Source: Sphingomonas horti (lineage in GTDB: Bacteria > Pseudomonadota > Alphaproteobacteria > Sphingomonadales > Sphingomonadaceae). From it: a stretch of DNA of 64,000 nucleotides. The notes under the pieces were generated by a model that saw only the letters and a program-made list of their open reading frames with translations, made no database searches and was not told the DNA's origin. The stretch is taken from the NCBI RefSeq assembly GCF_009753715.1, contig NZ_WQMS01000001.1:186001-250000 (forward strand). Direction: 5' to 3'. The position numbers and the translations under genes were made by a program. Of this stretch, positions 14,993 through 23,654 are shown in pieces. Every line of letters begins with the position of its first letter. The first letter of the stretch is position 1.

Positions 14993-16422
14993 TGAAGACG
15001 CTGCTCGCCTTCGCCGCCGCGCTGGCCGGATTCATCGCCGGACCGGCGGCGGCGAAGGAAGCGGCGGACCTGATCGTCCGCGACGCGACGCTAATCGACG
15101 TCGCGGGCGGACAGGCTGTCCCGCACCGCTCGATCGCGGTCAAAGGCGACACGATCGTCGCCGTCGGCGCGCCGGGCGAGATCGACCGGAGCTACGCGGC
15201 CGCGCGATCGATCGACGCGCACGGCCGGTTCGTCATGCCGGGCCTGTGGGACATGCACGTCCATTTCGGCGGCGGGCCCGAGCTGATCGGCGAGAACAAG
15301 GCGCTGCTGCCGGTCTATGTCGCCTATGGGATCACGGCCGTGCGCGACTGCGCCGCCGACATCAGCGACGCGGTGCTGCTGTGGCGCGACCAGGTCGCGA
15401 AGGGCGCGCTGCTGGGGCCGACCATCTTCACCTCGGGCCCCAAGCTCGAAGGCTATAAGCCGATCTGGAAAGGCACGATCGAGGTCGGCACCCCGGCCGA
15501 GGTGGATGCCGCGCTCGACCGGCTGCAGAACGAGATGCGGGTCGATTTCGTCAAGATCACCGACAACACGCTGAAACCGGACATTTTCCTCTACGCACTG
15601 AAGGCGGCGAAGGCGCGCGGCCTCAAGACCTCGGCGCATATTCCCTATGCCCTAACGATCTGGCAGGCGGCGGACGCCGGACTCGGTTCGATCGAGCATC
15701 TCGATTACCTGATCAAGGCCGGCTCGCGCGACGAGGCGGCGATCTCGGCCGATTATGCGGCGGGAAGGATCAGCTACGGCGACGCGTCGGCCAAGCTGGT
15801 CGAGGGGTTTGACCCTGCACGGGCCAAGGCTGCCTATCGCCGCTTCGCCGCGCAGGGCCTTTACGTCACGCCCACGCTGAACATGACGCGGATCCTCGCC
15901 TATCTCGACCGCGACGATCATTCGCATGACGAGGCGTTGGCGCTGATCGGCCCGGGGCTGCGCAAGACCTATGAGTGGCGGGTCGAGCGGGCGGCCAAGG
16001 CGACCCCGGAGGAAGTCGCCCGCCGCCACGCGAAATATGAGCTGACAGCCTCGCTGATGCCGCTGGTCGAGGAGGCGGGCCTGCAGATTCTCGCTGGCAC
16101 TGACGCGGGCTATCTCAACTCGTTCAATTATCCCGGCCAGGGGCTGCATGACGAACTGGCACGCTATGTCGAGGCCGGGCTGACACCCGCACAGGCGTTA
16201 CGATCGGCGGTCGTCACCGGCCCGGCTTTCCTGGGCCAGTCGGCACGCTATGGCGCGCTCGCGCCCGGCAAGGCGGCGGATATCCTGGTGCTCGACGCCA
16301 ATCCGCTCTCCGACATTGCGGCGACGCGAGCGATCCGGGCCGTGGTGGTGAAGGGCCGGGCCTATGACCGCACGGCGCTCGACACGCTGCTTGCCGATGC
16401 CAGATCGGCCGCGTCACGCTGA
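14992..16422 (+). CDS. Secreted metal-dependent amidohydrolase
   Basis: A 476-residue exported amidohydrolase. A signal peptide (FAAALAGFIAGPAAA) is followed by the metal site HVH in GLWDMHVHFGG, a likely carboxylated or bridging Lys in DFVKITDN, His in TSAHIPYA and GSIEHLDY, and the Asp in LAGTDAGYL. The family includes imidazolonepropionase-like enzymes and Xaa-Pro or acyl-amino-acid dipeptidases. The start at 14992 shares one base with the preceding stop (TGATG), so it may be coupled to the polyamine unit, but a periplasmic hydrolase has no obvious role there. The true substrate is unknown. Confidence 0.87.
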   Translation: MKTLLAFAAALAGFIAGPAAAKEAADLIVRDATLIDVAGGQAVPHRSIAVKGDTIVAVGAPGEIDRSYAAARSIDAHGRFVMPGLWDMHVHFGGGPELIGENKALLPVYVAYGITAVRDCAADISDAVLLWRDQVAKGALLGPTIFTSGPKLEGYKPIWKGTIEVGTPAEVDAALDRLQNEMRVDFVKITDNTLKPDIFLYALKAAKARGLKTSAHIPYALTIWQAADAGLGSIEHLDYLIKAGSRDEAAISADYAAGRISYGDASAKLVEGFDPARAKAAYRRFAAQGLYVTPTLNMTRILAYLDRDDHSHDEALALIGPGLRKTYEWRVERAAKATPEEVARRHAKYELTASLMPLVEEAGLQILAGTDAGYLNSFNYPGQGLHDELARYVEAGLTPAQALRSAVVTGPAFLGQSARYGALAPGKAADILVLDANPLSDIAATRAIRAVVVKGRAYDRTALDTLLADARSAASR

Positions 16423-16488
16423 CCGCTTGGCCGCTTGACCGCTTCCCGCCCCTGACGCAGGTTCGTGTCGTAACGGGGAGGAAACGAC

Positions 16489-16917
16489 ATGAAGGCTGAT
16501 ATTCTGGCGCCGGCCGCCGTGCTGGTGCTGTGGACGCTGGTGATGCTGGTATGGACGGCGGCGACGCGGCTGCCGGCGCTGAAGGCGGCGGGAATCGACA
16601 TGTCGAAGGCAGTCGGCGGCCGCGGGCAGGATCTGGAAGGCGTGCTGCCGGCGAGCGTCAACTGGAAGGCGCATAATTACGCGCACCTAGTCGAGCAGCC
16701 GACCTTGTTCTACGCGGTCGTCGCGATGCTCGCGATCCTGGGGCAGGTCAGCGCGGTCTCCGTTGCGCTCGCCTGGACCTATGTCGTGATCCGGATCGTG
16801 CACAGCCTGGTTCAGGCCACGTCGAACCGCATCGCAGTCCGGTTTCCGCTGTTCATCGCCGGGACCCTTGCTCTGCTGGGGCTGACGGTGATGGCGCTGA
16901 TCCGCACGCTCGGCTGA
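16489..16917 (+). CDS. MAPEG family membrane protein
   Basis: A 142-residue four-helix membrane protein. The family segment WKAHNYAHLVEQPTLFYAVVAMLAILG is visible in the middle, with hydrophobic helices at about 7-28, 68-90, 90-105 and 120-140. MAPEG proteins (membrane-associated proteins in eicosanoid and glutathione metabolism) act as glutathione transferases in some organisms; in bacteria the role is mostly unknown. A GGGGAGG ribosome-binding site lies 6 bases before the ATG. It is convergent with the RNA methyltransferase gene. Confidence 0.88.
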   Translation: MKADILAPAAVLVLWTLVMLVWTAATRLPALKAAGIDMSKAVGGRGQDLEGVLPASVNWKAHNYAHLVEQPTLFYAVVAMLAILGQVSAVSVALAWTYVVIRIVHSLVQATSNRIAVRFPLFIAGTLALLGLTVMALIRTLG

Positions 16918-16953
16918 TTCCCGGTTTCGTCCACAGGCTTTTCCCGGCGGTGA

Positions 16954-18138
16954 TCAACCGCGGGCAAATGCCGCGCACAGCTCGACATGGGTCGACCAGC
17001 GGAACTGGCCGACCGGCGTGACGTGCGCGAGCCTGTAGCCGCCGGCGACCAGCAGCTTCGCGTCACGTGCGAAGCTCGCCGGATTGCACGAGACATAGGC
17101 GATCCGCGGCACCGTCGACGCGGCGAGCTGCTGCGCCTGCGCTTCCGCGCCGGCGCGCGGCGGATCGAGCACGACGGCTTCGAAGCGGTTCAGCTCGGCG
17201 GTCGAGAGCGGGCGGCGATAAAGGTCGCGATGCTCGACGAACAGCCCGCGACCCGACGACTTCAGCGTCAGCACCGCATCGCGCGAGGCTTCGGCAGCGT
17301 AAAGCTTGCCGGCAAGGCTGAGCGCGAAGGTGCCGATGCCCGCGAACAGGTCGGCCGTGACGGCGGCATCGCCCAGGGCTTCGCGGACGGCGGCGACCAG
17401 CGCCGCCTCGCCATCGGCAGTCGCCTGAAGGAACGCGTCGTGCGGCAGCAGGACCGGCGTGCCGCTCAGCGTGACCGTCACCGGCTGCGGCTCCCAGCGG
17501 GTCTGGGGCCCGAAACCGTCGTCCAGCGACAGCCGCGCAAGGCCATGCCGGTCCGCGAACCCGGTCAGCGCTTCGGCGGCCGCGAGCGTGTCGGCCGATG
17601 CGCCTTCGAGCAGCAGGTCCGCGCCCTGGTCGGCCAGGGTCATCTTCACCGTGGCGGCGCGCTTGTCCGGCAGCAGCGCGGCCAGCAACGCGCGCAGCGG
17701 TTCCACCAGCGCGAACAGCTCCGGATGAAGGATATGGCACTCGCGCATATCCTCAATCCGATTGCTGCGCTCCTGCTTGAAACCGAGCAGCACGCGCCGG
17801 CCGATCCGTTGCGCGCTGAGGCTCGCGCGGCGGCGCGTGCGCGCCTGCGACAGGTGAACGGGGGCGAAGTCGGGCAGCTTCAGGCCCTGTCCTTCCAGGG
17901 CGTTCGCGATCCGGTCGCGGACGAATCCGGCATAGCTCTGGTCGTCCAGATGCTGGAGCTGGCAGCCGCCGCATTCCGGGAAATGGCGGCATGGCGGCGG
18001 CTGGTGATGCGGCCCCGGCTCGACCGAGCCGTCCGCAAGCAGGCGATCGCCGGGCGCGGCCAGCGGCGCGAACCGGCCATCGGCGGTCACGCCGTCGCCA
18101 CGCGCCGCAACCCGGACGATGAGGTTGAGGTCGGTCAC
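16954..18138 (-). CDS. Class I SAM-dependent RNA m5U methyltransferase (RlmD/TrmA family)
   Basis: A 394-residue uracil-C5 methyltransferase. It has an N-terminal [4Fe-4S] cysteine cluster (CRHFPECGGCQLQ, plus the later Cys of RECHILHP), a SAM-binding motif ADLFAGIGTFALSLA, the motif LDPPRAG and the nucleophile Cys in YVSCNPASFARD. It lacks a full TRAM domain at the N terminus, as in the shorter alphaproteobacterial members. The GTG at 18138 overlaps the upstream stop by 4 bp (GTGA), so it is coupled to the NAD(P)HX-repair gene. The target is probably rRNA or tRNA uridine; which one cannot be decided. Confidence 0.92.
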   Translation of the reverse strand: MTDLNLIVRVAARGDGVTADGRFAPLAAPGDRLLADGSVEPGPHHQPPPCRHFPECGGCQLQHLDDQSYAGFVRDRIANALEGQGLKLPDFAPVHLSQARTRRRASLSAQRIGRRVLLGFKQERSNRIEDMRECHILHPELFALVEPLRALLAALLPDKRAATVKMTLADQGADLLLEGASADTLAAAEALTGFADRHGLARLSLDDGFGPQTRWEPQPVTVTLSGTPVLLPHDAFLQATADGEAALVAAVREALGDAAVTADLFAGIGTFALSLAGKLYAAEASRDAVLTLKSSGRGLFVEHRDLYRRPLSTAELNRFEAVVLDPPRAGAEAQAQQLAASTVPRIAYVSCNPASFARDAKLLVAGGYRLAHVTPVGQFRWSTHVELCAAFARG

Positions 18139-19496
18139 AGGCAGTCCGACAGGCGCCGGGCCAGATCGTCCGCCAAAAAGGCGCTGCCCGCGCGCCGCGC
18201 CGCCTCGCCGTGCAGCCAGACGGCCGCCCGGGCCGCTTCGAACGGCGCCAGGCCACGCGCAAGCATCGCCGCCACCGCGCCCGCGAGCACGTCGCCGGTT
18301 CCGGCCGTGGACAGCCATGTCGAGGCCTCACCGGCCAGCACCGCCCGGCCGTCCGGCGCCGCGACGACGGTATCGGCGCCCTTGTAGATGATGACGGCGC
18401 CGCTGCGGGCCGCGGCGGTGCGGGCGCGATCGACTTTGGAGGCAAGCCGCACGTCGGGGAATATCGCGCGGAATTCGCCTTCATGCGGCGTCAGGACCGC
18501 CGGCGCTTCCGGCTTACGCCCCCCGAGCAGGTGCAGCGCGTCCCCGTCGATAACCAGCGACCGCCCGCTGTCCAGCGCAGCCGCCAGCGCCCGCTCGGCG
18601 TCACTGCCGCCCCCGAGCCCCGGTCCGATCACCACCGCCCCGATCCGCTCGTCCGCCAGCGCCCGGGCGGGGTCCTGCGCGACGCGGCGGACGATCGCGT
18701 GGGGGGAGGCGAAACGCGGCTCGGACTCCAGCAGCAGCACATAGCCGGCGCCGGCATGGGCGGCGGCAAGCGCCGCCAGCTCGCCCGCGCCGGGCATCGC
18801 GCCGCCGATCCCCGCGACCATGCCGCGCGTATATTTGTGGTCCTCCGGGCCGGGCGGCGGCAGATCCGGCCGCTCCAGCGCGTTGAGCTCGGCTTTCGCC
18901 TCGATGCCGATGTCGACCGTCACGATCCGGCCACAGCGCGCGGCAGCGGGCTGCAGCAGGTGCGCGGGCTTCAGCGTCGCGAAGGTGACCGTCAGGTCGA
19001 AGACGGGCACAGGGCTCAGCAAGGCGCCAGTGTCGGTGTCGACGCCGCTCGGCAGGTCGACGGCAACGCGAACGCGAGCGGCATCGGCAAGGCTCCGCAA
19101 TCGCGCCGCGAGTCCGTCGTCGAGCCCGCGCGACAGGCCGGTGCCGAACAGCGCGTCGACCAGCAGCGGCGCCGGCCTTGCCTCCTCGATCGACACGACC
19201 GGACCGCGCCACACCGCGCGCGCCGCAGCGGCCGCTCCGGCCTTGGGTTCGCCCACTGCCGCCACGCAAACGTCCATGCCGCGCTCGGCCAAATAGCGGG
19301 CCGCGACATAGCCGTCGCCGCCGTTGTTGCCCGGACCGCACAACACCAAAGTCCCGATCGGGCCGGCGAAGCGCCACGCCGCCTCGGCGACGCCGAACCC
19401 GGCGCGCTCCATCAGCAGCTCGACCGTTGTGCCGCCGGCGATCGCGCTCTCCTCGGCGGCGCGCATTTCGGCGGCAGTGAGGATCGGTCGAGCCAT
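18135..19496 (-). CDS. Bifunctional NAD(P)HX epimerase/dehydratase
   Basis: A 453-residue fusion that repairs hydrated NAD(P)H. The N-terminal YjeF_N epimerase half (about 1-205) has LVLCGPGNNGGDGYVAARYL and DLPSGVDTDTG. The C-terminal ribokinase-like dehydratase half (about 215-450) has IGPGLG, the phosphate/ADP-binding ALHLLGG, LTPHEGEF and the catalytic WLSTAGTGDVLAG. The ATG at 19496 has a strong AGGGGGAG upstream; the open frame beyond it does not look coding. It lies 19 bp after ilvD on the same strand, possibly in one transcript. Confidence 0.94.
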   Translation of the reverse strand: MARPILTAAEMRAAEESAIAGGTTVELLMERAGFGVAEAAWRFAGPIGTLVLCGPGNNGGDGYVAARYLAERGMDVCVAAVGEPKAGAAAAARAVWRGPVVSIEEARPAPLLVDALFGTGLSRGLDDGLAARLRSLADAARVRVAVDLPSGVDTDTGALLSPVPVFDLTVTFATLKPAHLLQPAAARCGRIVTVDIGIEAKAELNALERPDLPPPGPEDHKYTRGMVAGIGGAMPGAGELAALAAAHAGAGYVLLLESEPRFASPHAIVRRVAQDPARALADERIGAVVIGPGLGGGSDAERALAAALDSGRSLVIDGDALHLLGGRKPEAPAVLTPHEGEFRAIFPDVRLASKVDRARTAAARSGAVIIYKGADTVVAAPDGRAVLAGEASTWLSTAGTGDVLAGAVAAMLARGLAPFEAARAAVWLHGEAARRAGSAFLADDLARRLSDCL

Positions 19497-19515
19497 GTCT
19501 CCCCCTAGCGAGGGA

Positions 19516-21237
19516 TCAGATATCCGCAAATATGTGCGTTTCGGCCTTCGCGCCCGGATGGGTGACGGCGCCGTTGCAAGCGGGCCCGACATTCTGCGCG
19601 TAGCGCCAGAGCGCGCCCGCTTGATAGTCATTGCGGCGCGGCTGCCAGCGGGCGCGGCGTGCCGCCAGCACGGCTTCCGGCACGTCGAGATCGATCGTCC
19701 CCGCCTCCGCGTCGATGCGGATCACGTCGCCGTCCTCGACCAGGGCGATCGGGCCGCCGTCGGCCGCCTCCGGCCCGACATGGCCGATGCAGAAGCCACG
19801 GGTGCCGCCGGAGAAGCGGCCGTCGGTGATCAGCGCGACCTTCTCGCCCATGCCGAGCCCGTAGAGCGCGGCAGTGGTCGACAGCATCTCGCGCATGCCG
19901 GGGCCGCCCTTCGGTCCTTCGTAGCGGATGACGATGACGGTGCCTTCGGCGATCCGGCGCGCCTCGACAGCGGCGAACGCGTCCTCCTCGCAATCGAACA
20001 CCCGCGCCGGGCCTTCGAACTGCAGCCGGTGCATGCCCGCGACCTTCACGATCGCGCCTTCGGGAGCGAGGCTGCCCTTCAGCCCGACCACGCCCCCCGT
20101 GGGGGTGATCGGATTGGCGACTTCGCGGATCACTTTCTGGTCCGGATTCCAGGTCACGCGGTCAATATTCTCGGCGAGCGTACGGCCGGTGACCGTCAGG
20201 CAGTCGCCGTCGAGAAAACCGCCTTCCAGCATCGTCTTCATCAGCATGTAGACGCCGCCGGCCTCATGCATGTCCCTGGCGACATACTTCCCGCCCGGCT
20301 TCAGGTCCGCCAGGTAAGGCGTTGATTTGAAGATCGCCGCCACGTCGTGCAGGTCGAAATCGATCCCGGCTTCATGGGCCATGGCCGGCAAGTGCAATGC
20401 CGCGTTGGTGGAGCCGCCGGTTGCCGCCACCACGCGCGCCGCATTCTCGAAGGCCGCCCGCGTGCAGATGTCGCGCGGGCGGATCGCGCGGGCGAGCAGG
20501 TCCATCACGGCCCGGCCCGCCGCCACGGCCACTTCGTCGCGGGCACGATAGGGCGCGGGCACCATGTTGCTGTTCGGCAGCGACAGCCCGATCGCCTCGC
20601 CGACACAGGCCATGGTGTTGGCGGTGAACTGGCCGCCGCAGGCGCCGGCGCCGGGGCACGCCACTTTCTCCAGCTCGATCAGCTCGCGCAGCGGGCAATT
20701 CCCGGCCGCGTGCTGCCCGACCGCCTCGAACACATCGACGACGGTCACGTCGCGGCCGTGGAAGCTGCCGGGCAGGATCGACCCGCCATAGACGAACACG
20801 CTCGGCACATTGAGGCGCAGCATCGCCATCATCATGCCCGGCAGCGATTTGTCGCAGCCGGCAAAGCCGACCAGCGCGTCATAGCAATGGCCGCGCACGC
20901 TCAGCTCGACCGAGTCGGCGATCACCTCGCGGCTGACCAGCGATGACTTCATGCCCTGGTGGCCCATCGCGATGCCGTCGGTGACGGTGATGGTGTTGAA
21001 GCGCCGCGGCATGCCCCCGCCCGCCTCCACGCCGGCGCGCGCGGCATCGGCCTGGGCGTCGAGCGTGATATTGCAGGGCGCACTGTCGTTGCCGGCCGAG
21101 ACGATGCCGACGAACGGCCGCGCGATCGCCTCCTCGTCGAGCCCCATGGCGTAATAATAGCTGCGGTGCGGGGCACGCTCGGGACCGACCGAAACGTGGC
21201 GCGACGGAAGCTTGGTCTTGTCGAAACGCGTCGTCAT
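19516..21237 (-). CDS. ilvD: Dihydroxy-acid dehydratase
   Basis: A 573-residue Fe-S dehydratase that converts 2,3-dihydroxy acids to 2-oxo acids in isoleucine, valine and pantothenate synthesis. Diagnostic segments are [14 protein letters not shown], the motif [12 protein letters not shown] with a cluster Cys, [16 protein letters not shown], the [12 protein letters not shown] region and the C-terminal [19 protein letters not shown]. Length is normal for the family. It is the only branched-chain biosynthetic gene visible here, as is common for ilvD in alphaproteobacteria. Confidence 0.97.
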   Translation of the reverse strand: MTTRFDKTKLPSRHVSVGPERAPHRSYYYAMGLDEEAIARPFVGIVSAGNDSAPCNITLDAQADAARAGVEAGGGMPRRFNTITVTDGIAMGHQGMKSSLVSREVIADSVELSVRGHCYDALVGFAGCDKSLPGMMMAMLRLNVPSVFVYGGSILPGSFHGRDVTVVDVFEAVGQHAAGNCPLRELIELEKVACPGAGACGGQFTANTMACVGEAIGLSLPNSNMVPAPYRARDEVAVAAGRAVMDLLARAIRPRDICTRAAFENAARVVAATGGSTNAALHLPAMAHEAGIDFDLHDVAAIFKSTPYLADLKPGGKYVARDMHEAGGVYMLMKTMLEGGFLDGDCLTVTGRTLAENIDRVTWNPDQKVIREVANPITPTGGVVGLKGSLAPEGAIVKVAGMHRLQFEGPARVFDCEEDAFAAVEARRIAEGTVIVIRYEGPKGGPGMREMLSTTAALYGLGMGEKVALITDGRFSGGTRGFCIGHVGPEAADGGPIALVEDGDVIRIDAEAGTIDLDVPEAVLAARRARWQPRRNDYQAGALWRYAQNVGPACNGAVTHPGAKAETHIFADI

Positions 21238-21246
21238 CGCGCCCTG

Positions 21247-21996
21247 CTATGTCCGCAACGGCGCCGCGGGCGCAAGCTTGTTGCGGCAGTGCACAATCAC
21301 ATGCTCCAGCACTTCGGCCCAGCGTGCCACGCCGGCGGTGTCGCTGATCAGATCATTGCGTACCTCGATCGCCAGATAGGGGATGCCGTGCGCTTCGGCG
21401 TGCAGGTTCATCGTCGCGTTCAGCAATTTGCCCGAATAGGGCTCATTGTCGCCGGTTTCGAAGCCCATCGCGCGGAGCTCCTCGATCGCGATCCGGGCGG
21501 CGCGATCGTCGCCGTTGTACAGGATGCCGACCTGCCACGGCCGGTCGGGCCCGTCCGACATCTCCAGCCGCGGCGTGAAGCTGTGAACGGCGGCGATCAG
21601 GGCGGGCGCATTTTCCGCGACCATGTCCGCCAGCCGCGCATGATAGGGGCGCCAGAAGCGCGCGATCCGCGCGTCGCGTCCGGCGGCATCGAGAGCGGCG
21701 TTGCCCGGGATATGGTGGCCGTCGCTGGCCACGGGGATCAGCGCCGGGCTGTCCTCTTCCCGGTGCAGGTCGAGCACGAGCCGCGAAACGGCGCCGAACA
21801 GCCCCGGACAGCCAAGCCGCGCGCACAGCGCGCCGCCCAGGTCCGCAGCGCCGATGTCCCAGCCGATATGCTTGTCGGCATGCGCCGGGTCGATGCCGAG
21901 ATCGATATCGGCCGGAATGGCGCGGGAGGCATGATCGACGACGATCAGCAGGCCTGTGGCCGCGTCGCCGGGAAGAATGGAATAGGCTTCGCTCAC
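21247..21996 (-). CDS. N-formylglutamate amidohydrolase family protein
   Basis: A 249-residue zinc hydrolase of the family that releases formate from N-formylglutamate in the histidine-degradation branch. It shows LLIVVDHASRAIP, the central HIGWDIGA, RLVLDLHREEDSP, a His in AAVHSFTPRLE and VGILYN, all typical of the group. The GTG at 21996 (SEAYSILPGD) is preferred; the frame continues further but reads through a strong hairpin at 22041-22071. No hut genes lie nearby, so the actual substrate may differ. Confidence 0.85.
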   Translation of the reverse strand: MSEAYSILPGDAATGLLIVVDHASRAIPADIDLGIDPAHADKHIGWDIGAADLGGALCARLGCPGLFGAVSRLVLDLHREEDSPALIPVASDGHHIPGNAALDAAGRDARIARFWRPYHARLADMVAENAPALIAAVHSFTPRLEMSDGPDRPWQVGILYNGDDRAARIAIEELRAMGFETGDNEPYSGKLLNATMNLHAEAHGIPYLAIEVRNDLISDTAGVARWAEVLEHVIVHCRNKLAPAAPLRT

Positions 21997-22040
21997 GCCA
22001 GTGCTGCTGCCCGGTCGCGCCGCGAATGTCACGCGGGTTT

Positions 22041-22071
22041 GGGGAGCAGCGCCAACGGGGCGCCGCTCCCC
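22041..22071. terminator. Strong stem-loop between ispE and the amidohydrolase gene
   Basis: GGGGAGCAGCGCC (22041-22053) pairs with GGCGCCGCTCCCC (22059-22071) over 12 of 13 positions around a 5-base loop. It lies in a 246-bp gap between two same-strand genes. It may stop transcription from ispE, but no U-run follows. The rest of this gap shows no open frame that looks coding. Confidence 0.4.
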
Positions 22072-22242
22072 ATGCCCGACGCATGCGCGAGAAACGCCGC
22101 GCATGGACCTTGGGCGGACGGGCGATGCTGGCGGGCAGGCCGATCCGCTCTGTCCTGATCAGCAATGGCCGTGCCAAATGCTAAACCATTGATTTTAGGA
22201 GGCGCAGATAAAGGGAGACTGTGCCGGAGCGAGACAGGCGGG

Positions 22243-23079
22243 TCAGGCCAGTATCGTTGCGAGACACCAGGGCCAATCGCGTCGCGCGGCGGCTTCGGCG
22301 CGGGCGAGATCCTCGTCTCGTTCGAAGAGCGCGAAGCAGGTCGCGCCGGATCCTGACATGCGGGCGAGCAGGACGCCCGGCCGGGCGCGAAGCCATGCGA
22401 GCAATTCGCCGATCGCGGGGCAGAGGCGGATTGCCGGCTCTTCGAGGTCGTTGCGCCCGGCCAGCGCCGCCGCAAGCGGCTCGCCCTGGGCCAGTGCCCC
22501 GCGATCCATGCCGTCCCAGGCGGCGAAGACCGGCCCGGTCGGCATGGCCGCGCCCGGATTGACCAGCAGCAACGGCGTGCCGCTCAGGCGGCCCGGATCG
22601 ACGGGCGTCAGCACGTCACCCCTTCCCTCGCCGCGCACCGTGTGTCCGGCGAGGCAGGCCGGCACGTCGGCCCCCAGACTCCGCGCGATCGGCTCCAGCG
22701 GAACTTCCGTGCCCCAGAGCCGCGCCAGCAGCCGCAGCGCCGCCGCCGCATCGGCCGACCCGCCGCCGATTCCGGCGGCGACCGGCAGGTTCTTCGCGAG
22801 CCGTAGCGCTGCGCCTGCGGAAACGCCCGCGGCTTGCCGCAGCGCCTCCGCAGCCCGGAGCACGAGGTTTCCCGGCCCCGCGTCCAGCCCGGCGGCGAAC
22901 GGACCCTCGATGCGAAGCGAGAGCGCTGCATCGGGCTCCACAGACAGCCGGTCGCCCTCCTGCGCGAACGCGAAGATTGTCTCCAGCCTGTGATAGGCGT
23001 CCGGCATCCGGCCGCGCACATGCAGCGCCAGGTTGATCTTGGCAGGCGCAGTCTCGGTGAGCTCATTCGCAAGCGACAT
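22243..23079 (-). CDS. ispE: 4-(cytidine 5'-diphospho)-2-C-methyl-D-erythritol kinase
   Basis: A 278-residue GHMP kinase of the MEP isoprenoid pathway. The N-terminal APAKINLALHV contains the catalytic-region Lys, the ATP loop is LPVAAGIGGGSADAAAALR, and the third motif is LARMSGSGATCFALF. The ATG at 23079 gives the standard N terminus; an upstream TTG at 23097 is possible. It stands alone with no adjacent MEP genes, and its promoter must lie in the gap to the divergent hemerythrin gene. Confidence 0.95.
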   Translation of the reverse strand: MSLANELTETAPAKINLALHVRGRMPDAYHRLETIFAFAQEGDRLSVEPDAALSLRIEGPFAAGLDAGPGNLVLRAAEALRQAAGVSAGAALRLAKNLPVAAGIGGGSADAAAALRLLARLWGTEVPLEPIARSLGADVPACLAGHTVRGEGRGDVLTPVDPGRLSGTPLLLVNPGAAMPTGPVFAAWDGMDRGALAQGEPLAAALAGRNDLEEPAIRLCPAIGELLAWLRARPGVLLARMSGSGATCFALFERDEDLARAEAAARRDWPWCLATILA

Positions 23080-23213
23080 GAGCGCGCTATCGCCCAACCG
23101 CCTGCCGTCGCCAAGCGTCGCTCAGGCAATCGGCGAGGTTCTTAAGCCCGATGACCCGCGGCCGTTTTATTCGCCGGGCGCTTGTGGCCCCCTTGTCGCA
23201 TGGGACATGCCTC

Positions 23214-23636
23214 ATGTCGGAACTTGCAAGACTGCGGGACGATCATCTGACGCTGGGACGGCTGTTCCGGCGGCTGGGCGACGTGATCGAGCAGCAGGAC
23301 CCGCCGCCGCAGGTCGAGCTGTTCGAGCTCCGGCGCGAGCTGGTCTCCACCCTGCTGGCCCATCTGAAGCTGGAGGACTGGGCGCTCTACCCGCGACTGA
23401 TCGGCAGCGCCGATCCGACGATTTCCGCCACCGGCCAATGGTTCAAGGATGAGATGGGCGGGCTCGCGCCGGCCTTCCTCGCCTATTCCGAGAAATGGAA
23501 TGCAGGCACGATCGACGCCGACTGGGCCGGCTATTGCCGCGACACACGCGGCATACTCGACGCGCTCAGGAACCGCCTTGCGCGCGAGAATCGCGAGTTG
23601 CTGCCGCTGCTGGAAAGGCTCGACCGCGCCGCGTAG
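23214..23636 (+). CDS. Hemerythrin-domain protein
   Basis: A 140-residue four-helix protein of the HHE family. It has the first-helix His in LRDDHLTLGRLFRRL, a second-helix LLAHLKLEDWALYP and a C-terminal helix with ENRELLPLLERL. Such proteins bind a di-iron centre and sense or carry oxygen or nitric oxide. The final helix lacks the usual metal His (ENRELLP instead of EHxxLFP), so the metal site may be altered. The ATG at 23214 matches the family N terminus; a longer frame upstream is not supported. Confidence 0.8.
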   Translation: MSELARLRDDHLTLGRLFRRLGDVIEQQDPPPQVELFELRRELVSTLLAHLKLEDWALYPRLIGSADPTISATGQWFKDEMGGLAPAFLAYSEKWNAGTIDADWAGYCRDTRGILDALRNRLARENRELLPLLERLDRAA

Positions 23637-23654
23637 CGCGCCGATCCGCCATCG